Positions 17,013-28,300 of a DNA stretch of 64,000 bases are shown here, piece by piece. This DNA comes from Crocinitomicaceae bacterium. GTDB lineage: Bacteria > Bacteroidota > Bacteroidia > Flavobacteriales_D > Crocinitomicaceae. The DNA lies in contig JACJYW010000005.1 of the NCBI GenBank assembly GCA_020635955.1, positions 262,572 to 326,571 of the forward strand. The letters are read 5' to 3'. The notes below the pieces were generated by a model. It was not told the DNA's origin. It saw only the letters and a list, made by a program, of their open reading frames with translations, and ran no database searches. How positions within the stretch are numbered: the first letter of the stretch is position 1; the number at the start of each line of letters is the position of its first letter. A program made the translations under genes and the position numbers.

Positions 17013-17053
17013 AAAGGCCCCGGAATATTTTATGATATTTTGGGGCCTTTTTT
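17013..17053 (+). terminator. Terminator after the M43 pair
   Basis: AAAGGCCCC (17013-17021) pairs perfectly with GGGGCCTTT (17042-17050) around a 20-nt AT-rich loop and is followed by T residues. The A-run on the left arm lets it serve the convergent gene at 17052 as well. Confidence 0.85.
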
Positions 17054-17786
17054 AGTTCAAAACAAATGTAATGGGGAGTACTATCCTTACTTCAACTTCT
17101 TTGTTGTTGTAAACGGCCGGAATCCATTCATTAGGGATTAATTTTACCACTCTCATGGCTTCCTCGTCACATCCACCTCCAATTTGATTAATGAATTCAT
17201 GTTCAATGGCATTGCCTTCAAGATCTATATAAAATGATATTCGCACGGTACCATAGATGTTCTCTTCGATAGCTCTCTGTGGATATTTAATGTTATCTTG
17301 GATCACTCTGAATTTTGATTTTTCTCCCAATAGATAAATAGGGGGGCGTTGCAATTTAACGTCCATAATGGAATCATTGAGTCGAATAGTATGTTTTAGT
17401 GTTGTATCGGTATAGGTAGTATAACTCAAATAGTGATTACTATGATTATAGCGGTGCATGATTTGTTCTTTCTCATCATAATATTCCCATATTCCTACTT
17501 TTTTATCATTTTCATAATAACCTCTGCTGGCAATAATGGGTCTTAGTGGGTCAAAATAAGTCCAGAGACTGTCTTTTAGTCCCATTTTAAAATAACCTTC
17601 CTCTCTTGGGTTACCCGTTACCCATGTGCTTTTATAAGGTCCATGTTTTACGGTCTTATCTTTCTTGAGCACATAGTATTCGTGTTTGCAGAAAAGATCA
17701 TAATCATCAACAATAATTTTTTTAACCTTTTGAGATAAGGCAATTGTTGAAGAAAATAGAACCAATAATAGCAATGGCCATTTCAT
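17052..17786 (-). CDS. TonB C-terminal-domain protein with MORN-like repeats
   Basis: This 244-residue protein has a cleavable signal peptide (LLLVLFSSTIALSQ). The middle has MORN-like phrases with repeated 'G.W.YYD' and 'GYF..G..DSLW' patterns (about residues 50-125). The C-terminus is a TonB-type domain (about residues 160-244: YPQRAIEENIYGTVRISFYI, then DEEAMRVVKLIPNEWIPAVY). Unlike true TonB it lacks an N-terminal anchor plus proline-rich spacer, so it is probably a periplasmic or envelope protein using the domain for protein contacts. No ExbB/ExbD genes are adjacent. The partner is unknown. Confidence 0.8.
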   Translation of the reverse strand: MKWPLLLLVLFSSTIALSQKVKKIIVDDYDLFCKHEYYVLKKDKTVKHGPYKSTWVTGNPREEGYFKMGLKDSLWTYFDPLRPIIASRGYYENDKKVGIWEYYDEKEQIMHRYNHSNHYLSYTTYTDTTLKHTIRLNDSIMDVKLQRPPIYLLGEKSKFRVIQDNIKYPQRAIEENIYGTVRISFYIDLEGNAIEHEFINQIGGGCDEEAMRVVKLIPNEWIPAVYNNKEVEVRIVLPITFVLN

Positions 17787-17853
17787 ACTTAGTGGCTATG
17801 GAAATGATTAATTACCAATCTTGTACGAATATTCAGTAGAATTGTTTAGACAT

Positions 17854-17883
17854 AAAAAAAGCCTTTCCGATTTGAAAAGGCTT
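17854..17883 (-). terminator. Terminator of the acidic lipoprotein gene
   Basis: On the minus strand AAGCCTTTTC and GGAAAGGCTT form a hairpin followed by a run of seven T. It lies about 20 bp after the stop codon of the gene at 17903-18244. Confidence 0.8.
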
Positions 17884-17902
17884 ATGTTTATTTCTTTGCG
17901 GT

Positions 17903-18244
17903 TTATTTACCGTCTTCTTCGTCTTCATCAAAGTCTTCATCTTCGTCAGGATCAACAATTTGATCATCCTCATCAAAGTCAGGGTCTTCATTTGGGTCTA
18001 CAATGTCATCATCTCCATCAAAGTCAGGATCTTCGTTTGGATCAACGATCCCGCCACCTTCTTGACTCAAATTTTCTTCTCCACCTCTAACCATGTATGG
18101 AATATCTGAACCATTACCGCCATTCCCACATCTGACGTAACCTGTTTCATCCATGGATGAACAAGGCTTAATTACCTCCTTTTTACAAGAAGTAAACGCT
18201 AGGATTACTGCGAAAACAAATGATATGTAAATCAGTTTTTTCAT
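17903..18244 (-). CDS. Small lipoprotein with acidic tandem repeats
   Basis: This 113-residue protein starts at ATG 18244; the frame stays open to 18319, but only this start gives a clean lipoprotein signal. MKKLIYISFVFAVILAFTSC has a lipobox with Cys20. The mature part has a short region with two more Cys and a Gly-rich stretch, then three 15-residue acidic repeats of the form IVDPNEDPDFDGDDD, ending in EEDGK. The Asp/Glu-dense repeats could bind divalent cations such as calcium, but they do not match a textbook EF-hand or dockerin loop. Likely location is the outer membrane. Function is unknown. Confidence 0.85.
   Translation of the reverse strand: MKKLIYISFVFAVILAFTSCKKEVIKPCSSMDETGYVRCGNGGNGSDIPYMVRGGEENLSQEGGGIVDPNEDPDFDGDDDIVDPNEDPDFDEDDQIVDPDEDEDFDEDEEDGK
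17915..18049 (-). repeat. Three 45-bp coding repeats (acidic 15-residue units)
   Basis: Units at 18005-18049, 17960-18004 and 17915-17959 each encode 15 residues starting I-V-D-P and dominated by Asp/Glu. Synonymous differences between units show they are not a very recent expansion. Confidence 0.85.
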
Positions 18245-18332
18245 ACTTTTTTGGCAATCTACAAGATCCACCTTTAACAAATATAGAAAAAATACCCTGT
18301 CAAAGCAAGTAAATATCAATTTATTATGTTAA

Positions 18333-21275
18333 TTATTTCTCAAGGTGAATTCCCATTCTGATGACAACTTTGGTTCCTTTACAATTACCATTGCCATCAT
18401 TTAACTGATACGGACCAATGATCATTAGGTTATCTCCTGTTAATTTTCGAAGCAATTCTATTCGTCTGTTCGTAATCTCCATCCCTTTAGATTCGTGGTC
18501 TCCGGCCAAATTGTCTTTCTTTTTGTTAAGTGTTGTTTCAATTCCGATCCCATCATCTACTACTTCAAATACGACCTCATCAATTTCTTCGAATATGTTG
18601 ATGTCAATGTGCCCTTTCCGTTCTAATGGCAGTACTCCATGAATGATAGAATTCTCAACAAAAGGTTGAAGGATCATACTTGGGATCTCTATGCTTTCAG
18701 TATCTAATCCGCTTGAAACATTCAATTTATAATCAAATTTTTCTCTAAATCTCATTTTCTCTAATGTTAGATAAAGTTCAATGCGTTCAATTTCTTCCTG
18801 AAGAGTAACTATGAAGTTATTTGCCGTAGAGCTATCAAGGTTTTTACGAATGAGCTTGGCAAAGCTCGACAGATACTTATTAGCACTTAGTTTATCTGAA
18901 CTATTAATGAAATATTGTATTGAATTTAATGAGTTGAATATGAAATGGCGGTTCATGGAAGCGTTCAAAGACTGTTGTTCAAGAAATAGGAGACGATTCT
19001 TGTAATTGAGTTTCTCATTTTCTTGCTTTTGTTTGATGCTTCTAATCCTGGATTGGAAAATTAGTAGCATAATAACCATGATAAACGCAACCATCAATGT
19101 GATGAACCACCATGTTTTCCAAAAAGGTGAACGAATGATGATATGAACTCCTTTAGTGCTCGACCAGACGTAACTTTTATTGGTTGCACGTACTTCAAAA
19201 TCATATTCTCCCGGAGCTAGATCTGAATAAGAAGCGTAGTTCGATTTTGATAAAGGAGACCATGAACTATTTGATCCAAGCAAACGATATTCATATTTAA
19301 CTGAACCTGGATTCTTTAAATTTATGCCTATAAAATCAAATGTTATATGGTTTTGATTATAGGGTAATGATATGCTTGAAGGTATGGGGTTGTTTTCTTT
19401 AAACTCTGATTTAAATCTCTTATAATCAAATTCCTCCATGAAGAGTCGAATACCTGTAATTTGCAGTTCCGGTGGCTGCAAAGCAAATAATTGATCATAG
19501 TATTTAGGATTGATCCTGGCCAGGCCATTGGAGGTGCCTATCCAGATGTTGTGTTCAAGATCTTCATAAATGGCGTTCAGGTTAGATTCAAGATTCATCA
19601 AACCTTCTGATGTTGAATAATGAGTAAGCTTGTAATTCAACCCCTCCTTCTCCTCAGACCTGATCTGGTAAACACCGCTCATAGTTGATATCCAAATATC
19701 CCCGGAATTTGACTCCAACAAGCCTAGAATTGTTTTGGAATTAAAATCTTCAATATCCAAAGGAAAAGGTACAATTTCACCGGACTTTAGTCTTACGAAT
19801 AAACCATTCATTGTGCCTATCCACATAAATTGTCTGGAATCAATATGCAAACAATTAATATTCTCTTCATTCAGGTCAATTTTATCAGGTGTTGCACTGA
19901 AATTAGATGCGGGCAAAAAGAAGAGTCCTGTCTGGCTCGCAATAAATAGCGTATCATCCTTCACACAAAGATCATTAATGTTTATTTCAGAGGTGTTTTC
20001 GAGATGCTGTGTGAAAGTACCATCATAATAATACAAACCATCAGTTCCTCCAAAAAACACAGTGCTTTCAAAAGTCGCAATTGATCTGATTTTAGAGTTG
20101 ATTTGATCTGTTGCAGGATGGGACTGTATTTTACTGTCCAATAAATAATTTACTCCACTAGAAGTGGCTACCCAATAACCTTCATTTGATGCTCTAATAA
20201 TTTCCCAAACAGTATTATCCTTTAATCCATTTTCTTCTTTGATCTGAATTCTTTGATCCTGATCAAAAATTGATATACCCGCATTATATGTTCCAAAAAT
20301 GAACGAGTGATCCGTGGCTTGGCAAATGCTCATTACAATATTCGACCCCAACCCATCATCCGTTGAATAAGATATAACTGATTTCCCCAGGAATTTTAAC
20401 AAGCCATTTCCATCAGTTCCCATCCAAAAATTGCCTTCATGATCTTTGAAAATGCACACTAAACTCTCATTGATCAAGCCGTTGTTTTTGTTGTAATAGG
20501 TTACCTCTGAATCTGTGATCTCAATGCCGCCTTTTATAGAGGAGCAGAGAATTACCTCTTCATCTGCAAAAAATGACCTAATTCTCGATATTTCGAGATC
20601 ATATATGAATAACGAATCTGCCTCAGGATTATAGCGCACTAAGCCATCACCATAGGTTGAAATCAGCAACTGATCATTTATGATCTCCAGGTCACTTATA
20701 TTTGCTGTTTGAAGTACTTTATTTTCGGTTAATTCAAAAGATCCATCCCATTTATATAATCCATTTCTTGATCCGCAATATAGGTACTCATCATTAACAT
20801 TAATGATGGTTCTAATGGTCAAAGAGCTTTCATCTTCAAATGGTATTTTAGTATAAATACCATCCTCAAGAACCATTAATCCTGAGTTGCTGGCAACATA
20901 TATTTTGCCCTGGAAATATTTAACATCATTAACTCGTTCAGGTTCATCAAATAGATATGGGATAAAGCGATCATCTGTAAACTTAGCTAATCCACTAGGA
21001 GTAGCTATCCAACATTCGTTCTTGTGAAAATAGATCTTCTCAACTTTGTTGTCTGGTAAACCATCATCAATAGAAAAGTTGACAAAATTCAATCCGTCAA
21101 ATCTACTAAGTCCTGATTCTGTTCCGATCCATAAATATCCTTGCGAATCCTGATTGATATCATTGATCTGTGATTGAGCCAATCCATCCTCAACCGTGTA
21201 GTTTTTGAAATTATACCTTTGGGCAACAGAGTACATTGAACTCAGGAAACCCAAAAGAAGCAGGAACTTTTTCAC
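18333..21275 (-). CDS. Propeller-sensor histidine kinase (two-component regulator propeller, Y_Y_Y, LytS-type kinase)
   Basis: This 980-residue membrane sensor starts at GTG 21275 with a signal peptide (LLLLGFLSSMYSVAQ). A periplasmic part with many propeller repeats follows (for example INDINQDSQGYLWIGTESGL and later FMWIGTMNGL, about residues 20-600), then a Y_Y_Y domain (about 640-710, ending LAPGEYDFEVRATN), one transmembrane helix near 720-742, a coiled coil, and a LytS/YehU-type kinase domain with the phospho-accepting His in MNRHFIFNSLNSIQ (near residue 772) and an ATPase domain (VVDDGIGIE; ending GTKVVIRM). This resembles half of a Bacteroides hybrid two-component system, but with the regulator on a separate gene. 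Its stop lies upstream of the lipoprotein gene, and it abuts the regulator gene at 21276. Confidence 0.93.
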   Translation of the reverse strand: MKKFLLLLGFLSSMYSVAQRYNFKNYTVEDGLAQSQINDINQDSQGYLWIGTESGLSRFDGLNFVNFSIDDGLPDNKVEKIYFHKNECWIATPSGLAKFTDDRFIPYLFDEPERVNDVKYFQGKIYVASNSGLMVLEDGIYTKIPFEDESSLTIRTIINVNDEYLYCGSRNGLYKWDGSFELTENKVLQTANISDLEIINDQLLISTYGDGLVRYNPEADSLFIYDLEISRIRSFFADEEVILCSSIKGGIEITDSEVTYYNKNNGLINESLVCIFKDHEGNFWMGTDGNGLLKFLGKSVISYSTDDGLGSNIVMSICQATDHSFIFGTYNAGISIFDQDQRIQIKEENGLKDNTVWEIIRASNEGYWVATSSGVNYLLDSKIQSHPATDQINSKIRSIATFESTVFFGGTDGLYYYDGTFTQHLENTSEININDLCVKDDTLFIASQTGLFFLPASNFSATPDKIDLNEENINCLHIDSRQFMWIGTMNGLFVRLKSGEIVPFPLDIEDFNSKTILGLLESNSGDIWISTMSGVYQIRSEEKEGLNYKLTHYSTSEGLMNLESNLNAIYEDLEHNIWIGTSNGLARINPKYYDQLFALQPPELQITGIRLFMEEFDYKRFKSEFKENNPIPSSISLPYNQNHITFDFIGINLKNPGSVKYEYRLLGSNSSWSPLSKSNYASYSDLAPGEYDFEVRATNKSYVWSSTKGVHIIIRSPFWKTWWFITLMVAFIMVIMLLIFQSRIRSIKQKQENEKLNYKNRLLFLEQQSLNASMNRHFIFNSLNSIQYFINSSDKLSANKYLSSFAKLIRKNLDSSTANNFIVTLQEEIERIELYLTLEKMRFREKFDYKLNVSSGLDTESIEIPSMILQPFVENSIIHGVLPLERKGHIDINIFEEIDEVVFEVVDDGIGIETTLNKKKDNLAGDHESKGMEITNRRIELLRKLTGDNLMIIGPYQLNDGNGNCKGTKVVIRMGIHLEK

Positions 21276-22061
21276 CTATAGTGCTTTCAGGGTTTTAACA
21301 AAACTAGATACGCGGTTTCTGGCAACCGGCAATAATTTTCCATTCTTCAAAACCGCGAAATGTCCATCTTCATTAAGATATTCTTTAAGAAAATCCATAT
21401 TGATGATGTGCGATTTATGTATTCTATAGAACAATTCAGGATTTAGTATTCCTTCATAGATCTTTAACGTTCTGGTATCAAGATATCTTGTACCATCATT
21501 GAAATACAATATAGTGCAGTTACCAGATGCTTCCAGATACATGATGTCATGGATATCTATTAATTTAATTCCCTTGGTATGACTGATAGCTACTTTTGTT
21601 CCATATCCTTCATGCTCCATGGAAGAAGAAAGATTTTGGATTGATTCAAAATAAGTATCAAAATTTTCTGGATTTTCTTTAAAAGTAGCTCTTGCTTCAC
21701 CAATTCTTTTTACTGCATCCTGAAGATCTTCTATGTCAATAGGTTTTAGAACATAGTGAATGGCATTTGCTTGAAATGCTCTAAGGGCGTAATCTTTGAA
21801 AGCCGTGACAAATACTACCAAAAAGTTTCTGTTCTCAATGGAATCAAGCAGATCAAAACCTTCAGATCCACTTGGCATTCTAATATCAAGAAATACTACA
21901 TCTGGATTGGTTTCTTCAATGATCTCTTTTGCTTCGACAATATTTTCGGCATCCCCCACAACGTCAACTTCAGGACAGAATTCTTCGAGAAGCATCATTA
22001 GGTTTTTTCTTGCTAATTCTTCATCATCTACTATAACTGCTTTCAACTTCATAATATTCAT
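21276..22061 (-). CDS. LytTR-family response regulator
   Basis: This 261-residue protein has a receiver domain (about residues 5-120) with AVIVDDEELAR, phospho-acceptor Asp in PDVVFLDIRMP, and the conserved Lys in HYVLKPID. A LytTR DNA-binding domain follows (about 160-258: IMYLEASGNCTILYFNDG, RIHKSHIINMDF). Start ATG 22061 or ATG 22052 (MKLKAVIV) are both possible. It directly precedes the kinase gene with no gap, so the two form one operon and a cognate pair. LytTR proteins bind paired short motifs; no such site could be identified with confidence here. Targets are unknown. Confidence 0.95.
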   Translation of the reverse strand: MNIMKLKAVIVDDEELARKNLMMLLEEFCPEVDVVGDAENIVEAKEIIEETNPDVVFLDIRMPSGSEGFDLLDSIENRNFLVVFVTAFKDYALRAFQANAIHYVLKPIDIEDLQDAVKRIGEARATFKENPENFDTYFESIQNLSSSMEHEGYGTKVAISHTKGIKLIDIHDIMYLEASGNCTILYFNDGTRYLDTRTLKIYEGILNPELFYRIHKSHIINMDFLKEYLNEDGHFAVLKNGKLLPVARNRVSSFVKTLKAL

Positions 22062-22304
22062 TTTAGTGGTGTAGGCAAGGACCTTAGGTAAATATAGGAA
22101 TAAAGATCAATTGTCTAAAACCACAGAATTTGAAATTGATACAGTTCAATAAAAAGGTCATACCGAAAGTATTTCTCTTGAGGATACTGTAAACTGATTG
22201 ATTAACTTGGATCATGAAAAAATCTATACCAGATGCTTATGAATGAATATATACCATCTAGTGTTGCTAGCAAGATTTGGATATTCAATGACAATGGCAA
22301 CTAA

Positions 22305-22338
22305 GAAAAAAGGGGAGTAATTTACTCCCCTTTTTTTT
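22305..22338 (-). terminator. Terminator of the giant repeat-protein gene
   Basis: AAAAAAGGGGAGTAA pairs with TTTACTCCCCTTTTTT around a tight loop. On the minus strand the T-run follows the hairpin. It overlaps the stop codon region of the gene. The 240 bp between it and the regulator gene hold no recognisable feature. Confidence 0.85.
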
Positions 22339-25300
22339 ATCCTCTTCTTGATGTTGTTCCACCTGTTGTTGTAGTACCGCCTTGTTTTGTTGAGCCCCCA
22401 CTATTGGTAGTTGTTCCTCCATTCTTGATGGTTCCACCAGTTGTTGTGGTTCCTCCGTTGGTGGTTGTACCTCCGCCGGTTTTTATAGTGCCACCGTTGG
22501 TGGTAGTACCTCCACCCGTGTTAGTTGTAGTTCCTCCATTCTTGATGGTTCCACCAGTTGTTGTGGTTCCTCCGTTGGTGGTTGTACCTCCTCCGGTTTT
22601 TATAGTGCCACCGTTGGTGGTAGTACCTCCACCTGTGTTTGTTGTGGTTCCTCCGTTCTTGATGGTTCCACCGGTCGTTGTGGTTCCTCCATTAGTGGTA
22701 GTTCCTCCTCCGGTTTTTATGGTACCTCCGTTTGTAGTAGTACCTCCACCATTCGTTGTTCCACCTCCGGTATTTCCACCAGTTTTAATTGTTCCACCAT
22801 TACTATTAATGACAGCAGCTTTGTATGTGATAGTGAAATTTTCAGTGGCAGTATTTGCTTCATTCTTAGCAATTAATCTTATTTGATTAGTGCCATTTTG
22901 AAGTGATATAACTGCTGTTACCAATCCGGTACCACTACTATATGTGAAATTGGTAATTGTTTTACCATTCACAGTTAACTGAATGTCCGCTTTTGAACTA
23001 ACATTAGCCACATTAGCTTTAAATGTATATGAAGCGGAAGTTGATTCAACTGATTCAGTTGCTGGTGCTACTTTTTTAATAGTAGGCCCAACTTTCGTGA
23101 CTGTTGTTCCTCCCGAATTCGTGTTCATTGTTCCTCCCGAATTTGTGTTCATAGTTCCTCCTTGTTCAACTGTCGTTGAAGTATAGGTTATTGTATAAGT
23201 TCTCGAATCAGATTTACCATTAGATGTTGCTGTCAAACTAATTGTGTTGACTCCTGAATTCAATCTTAATACTACTGAAACTTCTTTTGTTTTATCATTA
23301 TAAGTAAAACCAGAGATGCTAGCCCCATTCATTGCTAACTTAATATCACTTTGACTATTAATGTTCTCAACTTTAGCCTTGAAGGAATAGGTTGCTACTG
23401 CTGATTTGACAGAAGTCGTTGCTGGATTAATATTAGTGATCTTAGGCGGTGACTGACTCAGAGTATTATTGTTTCCGCCATTTTCAACCACACCTGTTGT
23501 TGGTTTGTAATTGATCGTATAAGTACGATTTGCTTTATTCGCACCATTCGTTGCCTCAACTTTTATAGTGTTTGCACCAACTTTCAAATTGACTGATTGA
23601 GTCAGTTCGTTTGTGTTTCCATTGAATTTGAAAGCAGTTGATTTAACACCATTTACTGTTAATGTGATATCATTCGGAGATTTAACATTACCTAATGATA
23701 CTTTGAAATCATATACGGCTTTATCCGAAGTTACTGATGTTGTAGCTGGGTTAACATTTGTAATTGTTGGTGTTAAATTGGTCTGCGTATTGTTGTTCCC
23801 AGTATTATTAGGATCAGTTCGATTACCGTTTGGATCACCATTGCTATTATTGTTGTTGATCTTTGTGCCAACTTTTTCAGAACTAGGAGGAGGAGAACAG
23901 CTACTTCCTTCTGTCATTGAAATAAGCATTACACAATCTTGATAATCAATTCCTATGTTTCCAACAAAACGTAATTCATATAAGTAGATTACATCATTCG
24001 GACCAATGGTTACATTCCCCTGTCCATCAACATATCCCGCTAAGAATGTTTCTACAGAAGCCTGACCTTGTGCAGGAGCAAAATTAGGAGCGTGGTCACC
24101 ATTCTGTAAAACGTATACATATTGGCTTCCAGTATTAGATGTTTCAGTATTACTCCAGTTACCTTGCGCATTGGTACAAACCGCTCTCAATACTATGTTT
24201 GAACCTGTTGGTGCCTGAACTGTGATGTTTTCACCACCATTCACATTGTTATCATTATTAAAATAATACCATGTTGTTCCACCATCTATACTATATTGAA
24301 CTTTCACAAAGGCATCCTGATTGTTGTTGTAAACTACAGATTCACCTAAGCATTTAATGTTTGCACAGAAGTTACTAGATAACTGAACAGAACCATTATT
24401 ATTGACGTTAATATCATCATTGTGCTCAGGCTCTGGTTGCGAAGCAACACATGGACTTTCAGGTTTATTATTTCCATTTCCATATTGCGGTACAGTGTTA
24501 GAAGTGATGCAAATTTCCCAATGTCCCATAGATCCTGGATGAGATGAACTAACATCCACCGTTAAGTTCCCCTGGAACAAATAGTATTGTCCGTTCTGAA
24601 CTGCATAAGGCGAACCATTCACAATAGCATCTCCACCACCCGCAATTGGCTTGAAATAGGCTGAAGTAGCAGGTCCAGAATAAGTAAAGTTTGGATTATT
24701 GTGTAGATCATCTCTATTATAAGTACCATTAGGGGTGATCAAACAGAATTCCCACTCTGAATTACCAGGGTTAAATCTTGGTCCACAAGCTGCTACACTA
24801 TAGTCTACAGTATGTGAAATGTTCACTGTTTGACATCCCACGGCGTCAACTGTGATCGTATTTGCACCTTCAGTCAACGTTACATTTGCTGTTACCGAAC
24901 CGTTGCTGTATGTATGCTGTACAACATTACCGTTGTGTTTCACAGTTATATTAGAAGCACCGTCAACATTCGTTACGGCAGCAGTAAATGTATATGCCGC
25001 AGAAGAAGTGGTTGTTGGGCTACTCACAGTTATTACTGGTGCAGTACAAGGCAATTGGTATACGATATTGTAAGTTACAGATGTAGTTTCACATCCATTT
25101 GCAGTTACCATCACCTCATTCGGTCCTTCCTGTAATGAAATTTGTGCTGTAACGCCTCCGTTTGCATAGTTGAACGTAACAACCTGACCGTTCACTTTTA
25201 ATTCAATTTCACTTGCGTTGCTGATGTTTTGTACGTTGCAAATGAAAGTGTATAGTGCATCATTGGTAGTTACGTTGTTATTCGGAACCGTTATTACCGG

Positions 25301-28300
25301 ACCAACGCATTGGTCAGAATCAATCGTGTAAGTTACTGTTTCAGTGCTACAATCATTGCTGAACGTGATCTCAATGGTGTTGTTGCCATCTAACAATGCA
25401 ATATTGCTTAGAGTGATCAAATTATTAGCGTAGGTGAAAGGAACTGTTGCGCCATTTAATTTTGCTGAAATAAATGATTGACCACTAACATTGTTTACGT
25501 TCAATGTAATTGTTGTGGATGAAGTGTTGACTGCAGATTGTTGAGTTGCAGGTGATCCTAGAGTATAGGTTACCGGATCACATGGAATAGTGTAATTAAC
25601 TGTGAAAGTTTCATTGGCATTGGCACAACCATTGGCAACAAGAGATACGGTATTAGCTCCTTCAACAAGTGTCATTTGAGCTGATAAATTGCCGTTGGTG
25701 AATGTAAACGGAACATTGTTACCATTCAATTTCAATGTAATATCACTTTGGTTAGAAACATTAGAGATATTAGCAGAGAAAGTGTAAGCAGCTGTGGTCA
25801 CCGCACTTGAATTAGCACCAAGTGTAATAACCGGAGCATTACAGCCATTATGATGGATCAAATATGTTACTGTTTCTGAGCTACACGCATTAGAAATATT
25901 AACAACAACATTATTGTCTCCTTCTATCAAATTGAGACCGTTAATGGTAATAATATCGCTATTGTAAGTGAAAGGAACAGACTGTCCGTTAAAGCTTACA
26001 GTTATAGAATTTGCATTAGCATTCTGTGCAACAAGTGTTATAGCATAAGTGTCATCTGCTACTGAAGTTTCAGTTTGAGCTGGAGTAGATAAAGCGTAAA
26101 CAATTGGATTACAAGGAACGGTATAAGTAACATTGAATGATTTAGTATCTACCTGACAACCATTTGCTGTAATCTTGATGGTATTAGTTCCTTCATTTAA
26201 ATTAACCTCTCCTGAAATTGAACCGGATTGAGCATCAAACACAATGTTAACCGGAACATTATTCAATAAAACCTGAATATCATTTTGGTTATTGATATTG
26301 GTAACTGAAGCGGTAAAATTATACAAAGATGTAGTTACGCTCGCCGGATTTGACCCAAGGGTGATAACCGGTGGTTGACAACCGTTATATTGAATACTAT
26401 AAGTGATTGTTTTGGAACTACATGCATTTGAAGCGTTAACAACTATGGTGTTGGCACCATTGACCAAAGTAATTCCATTGATTGATAGGATATGCGTACC
26501 AGCGTCAAATGAGAACAATCGTGTATTTCCATTGTGACTCACAGTTATTTGCTGAGGACCGCTTACTTCAAGTAGATTTAATGTAATTGCATAATTAGCA
26601 TCAACCACAGTTTGATTCGTTGTTGCAGGAGTCATTAAACTGTAAGAAACATCCTGGCAAGGTACTGTATAGGTTACATTTATTGTCTGTGTTTTTACCT
26701 GACAACCATTAACTGTAATAACAATACTGTTCGATCCCTCAATCAGATCAATTGTTGATGTTAATGTATTTGATTGATCATCAAAGTTGAAACTGTTTGT
26801 GGTTCCATTAACAGTCAATTGAATATTGGAAGCTCCATTTGAATTTTGAATGTTAGCGATCAAATCAATAGTGCTAGTATTTACTGTACTTCCTGATGTA
26901 ATATTAGAAACACTTATCACCGGTGGCTGACAACCGTTGTATGTAACGTTGTATGTAACCGTTTTTGAACTACAGTCATTCGTCAGGTTCACCACAATTG
27001 TATTTGAACCATTAACTAATGTTAATCCATTAATTGAAATATCTCCGGCTACTGCATCATATGTTGCGTTAACTGCAGATCCATTAAGTGTAGCGGATAT
27101 ACCACTTGCTGTCAAAGATCCATTAACGTGTAACTGAATATTAAAGCTAGCATTGGTAACAGTAATTTGATTTGTTGTAGGAGAAACCAGGCTCACAGTA
27201 ATTGGAACACAAGGAACAACATAATTTATGTCATAAGTTTTAGTTGTGTTACCGCAGGCATTAGTTGCATTGATCACAATACTATTCGATCCTTCATTCA
27301 AGTTGATCCCTGATGATAAAACACCGTTCGAGAAGTTGAATGGTTGAGAAATATTATTTACGATCAATTCAATTTGCGAAGCATCCACATTTGCTATCGA
27401 AGCAGTGAATGATATGCTTGGAGCATTAGAAGTGAAACCAGACGCATGAGAAGGATTAGAAACTAAAGGTAATTTACATTCTTCCCTAACAATATTAAAG
27501 CTGGTAGTTGCATTACCACAATCATTGGTTGCAGTTACCAGAATGGTATTATTACCTAAAGCTAACTGAACATTATTTACATTGATCGTACCCGTTCCCT
27601 GGTCATATTGAAAAGCCACAGCTACACCATTTAATGTAACGGCAATTTGATTAGAGGTAGTTATTCCAGTTACACCAGCCTGTACTGAAGCTGTATTACT
27701 CTGAGTAGTTTGAGCAACAGGTGAATTTGGCGTCAGGATAGGATCTAAACATGGAGCTTCAGGAGCAACATAGTTCAATGTAAAAGTGGCATGATTTCTA
27801 CCACAATCATTCGTAACCTGAACTTTAATCGCGTTGGATCCTTCTTGTAATGTGGTTGCTTTTGATGCAATAGAAGTACCACTATTGTATGCCATTAATC
27901 CCTGGCTTACTCCATTTACGAATAATTCTACTGAGGTTCCTGTTGACCAGTTGTTGATCTGAGCATCAATAGTAACTGCAGGAGAGTTTACTGTTGAATA
28001 AGGGACAGGACTGATGTATCCTACAGTTGGAATGATACAGTTCACAACATCCACTTTATAAGTGACGATAGCCATGGCACTTGCAGATCCATCCTGATTT
28101 GTAACAGTGATCTCAAATACATTGTTTCCTTCGATCAGGTCTGTATTGAAAAGGATCTGTTTATTGGCTGTAAGTGTATAAAAGCCTCCTTGAACTAATT
28201 GACCATTCAATAACAACGTGATCTGTGACTTTGAGTCAATATTAGTTGTATTAGCAGTGATGGTATAGTTCTGAGCATTCACCAAATAAGGAGATGACGG

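Noticed and set aside
17821..18090. 89-codon plus-strand frame rich in His, Leu and Gln
   Set aside because: It is antisense to the acidic-repeat lipoprotein gene and covers its terminator.
22404..22886. 160-codon plus-strand frame rich in Val and Pro
   Set aside because: It is the antisense of the Gly/Thr-rich coding repeat of the giant protein, so its regular composition is a by-product.
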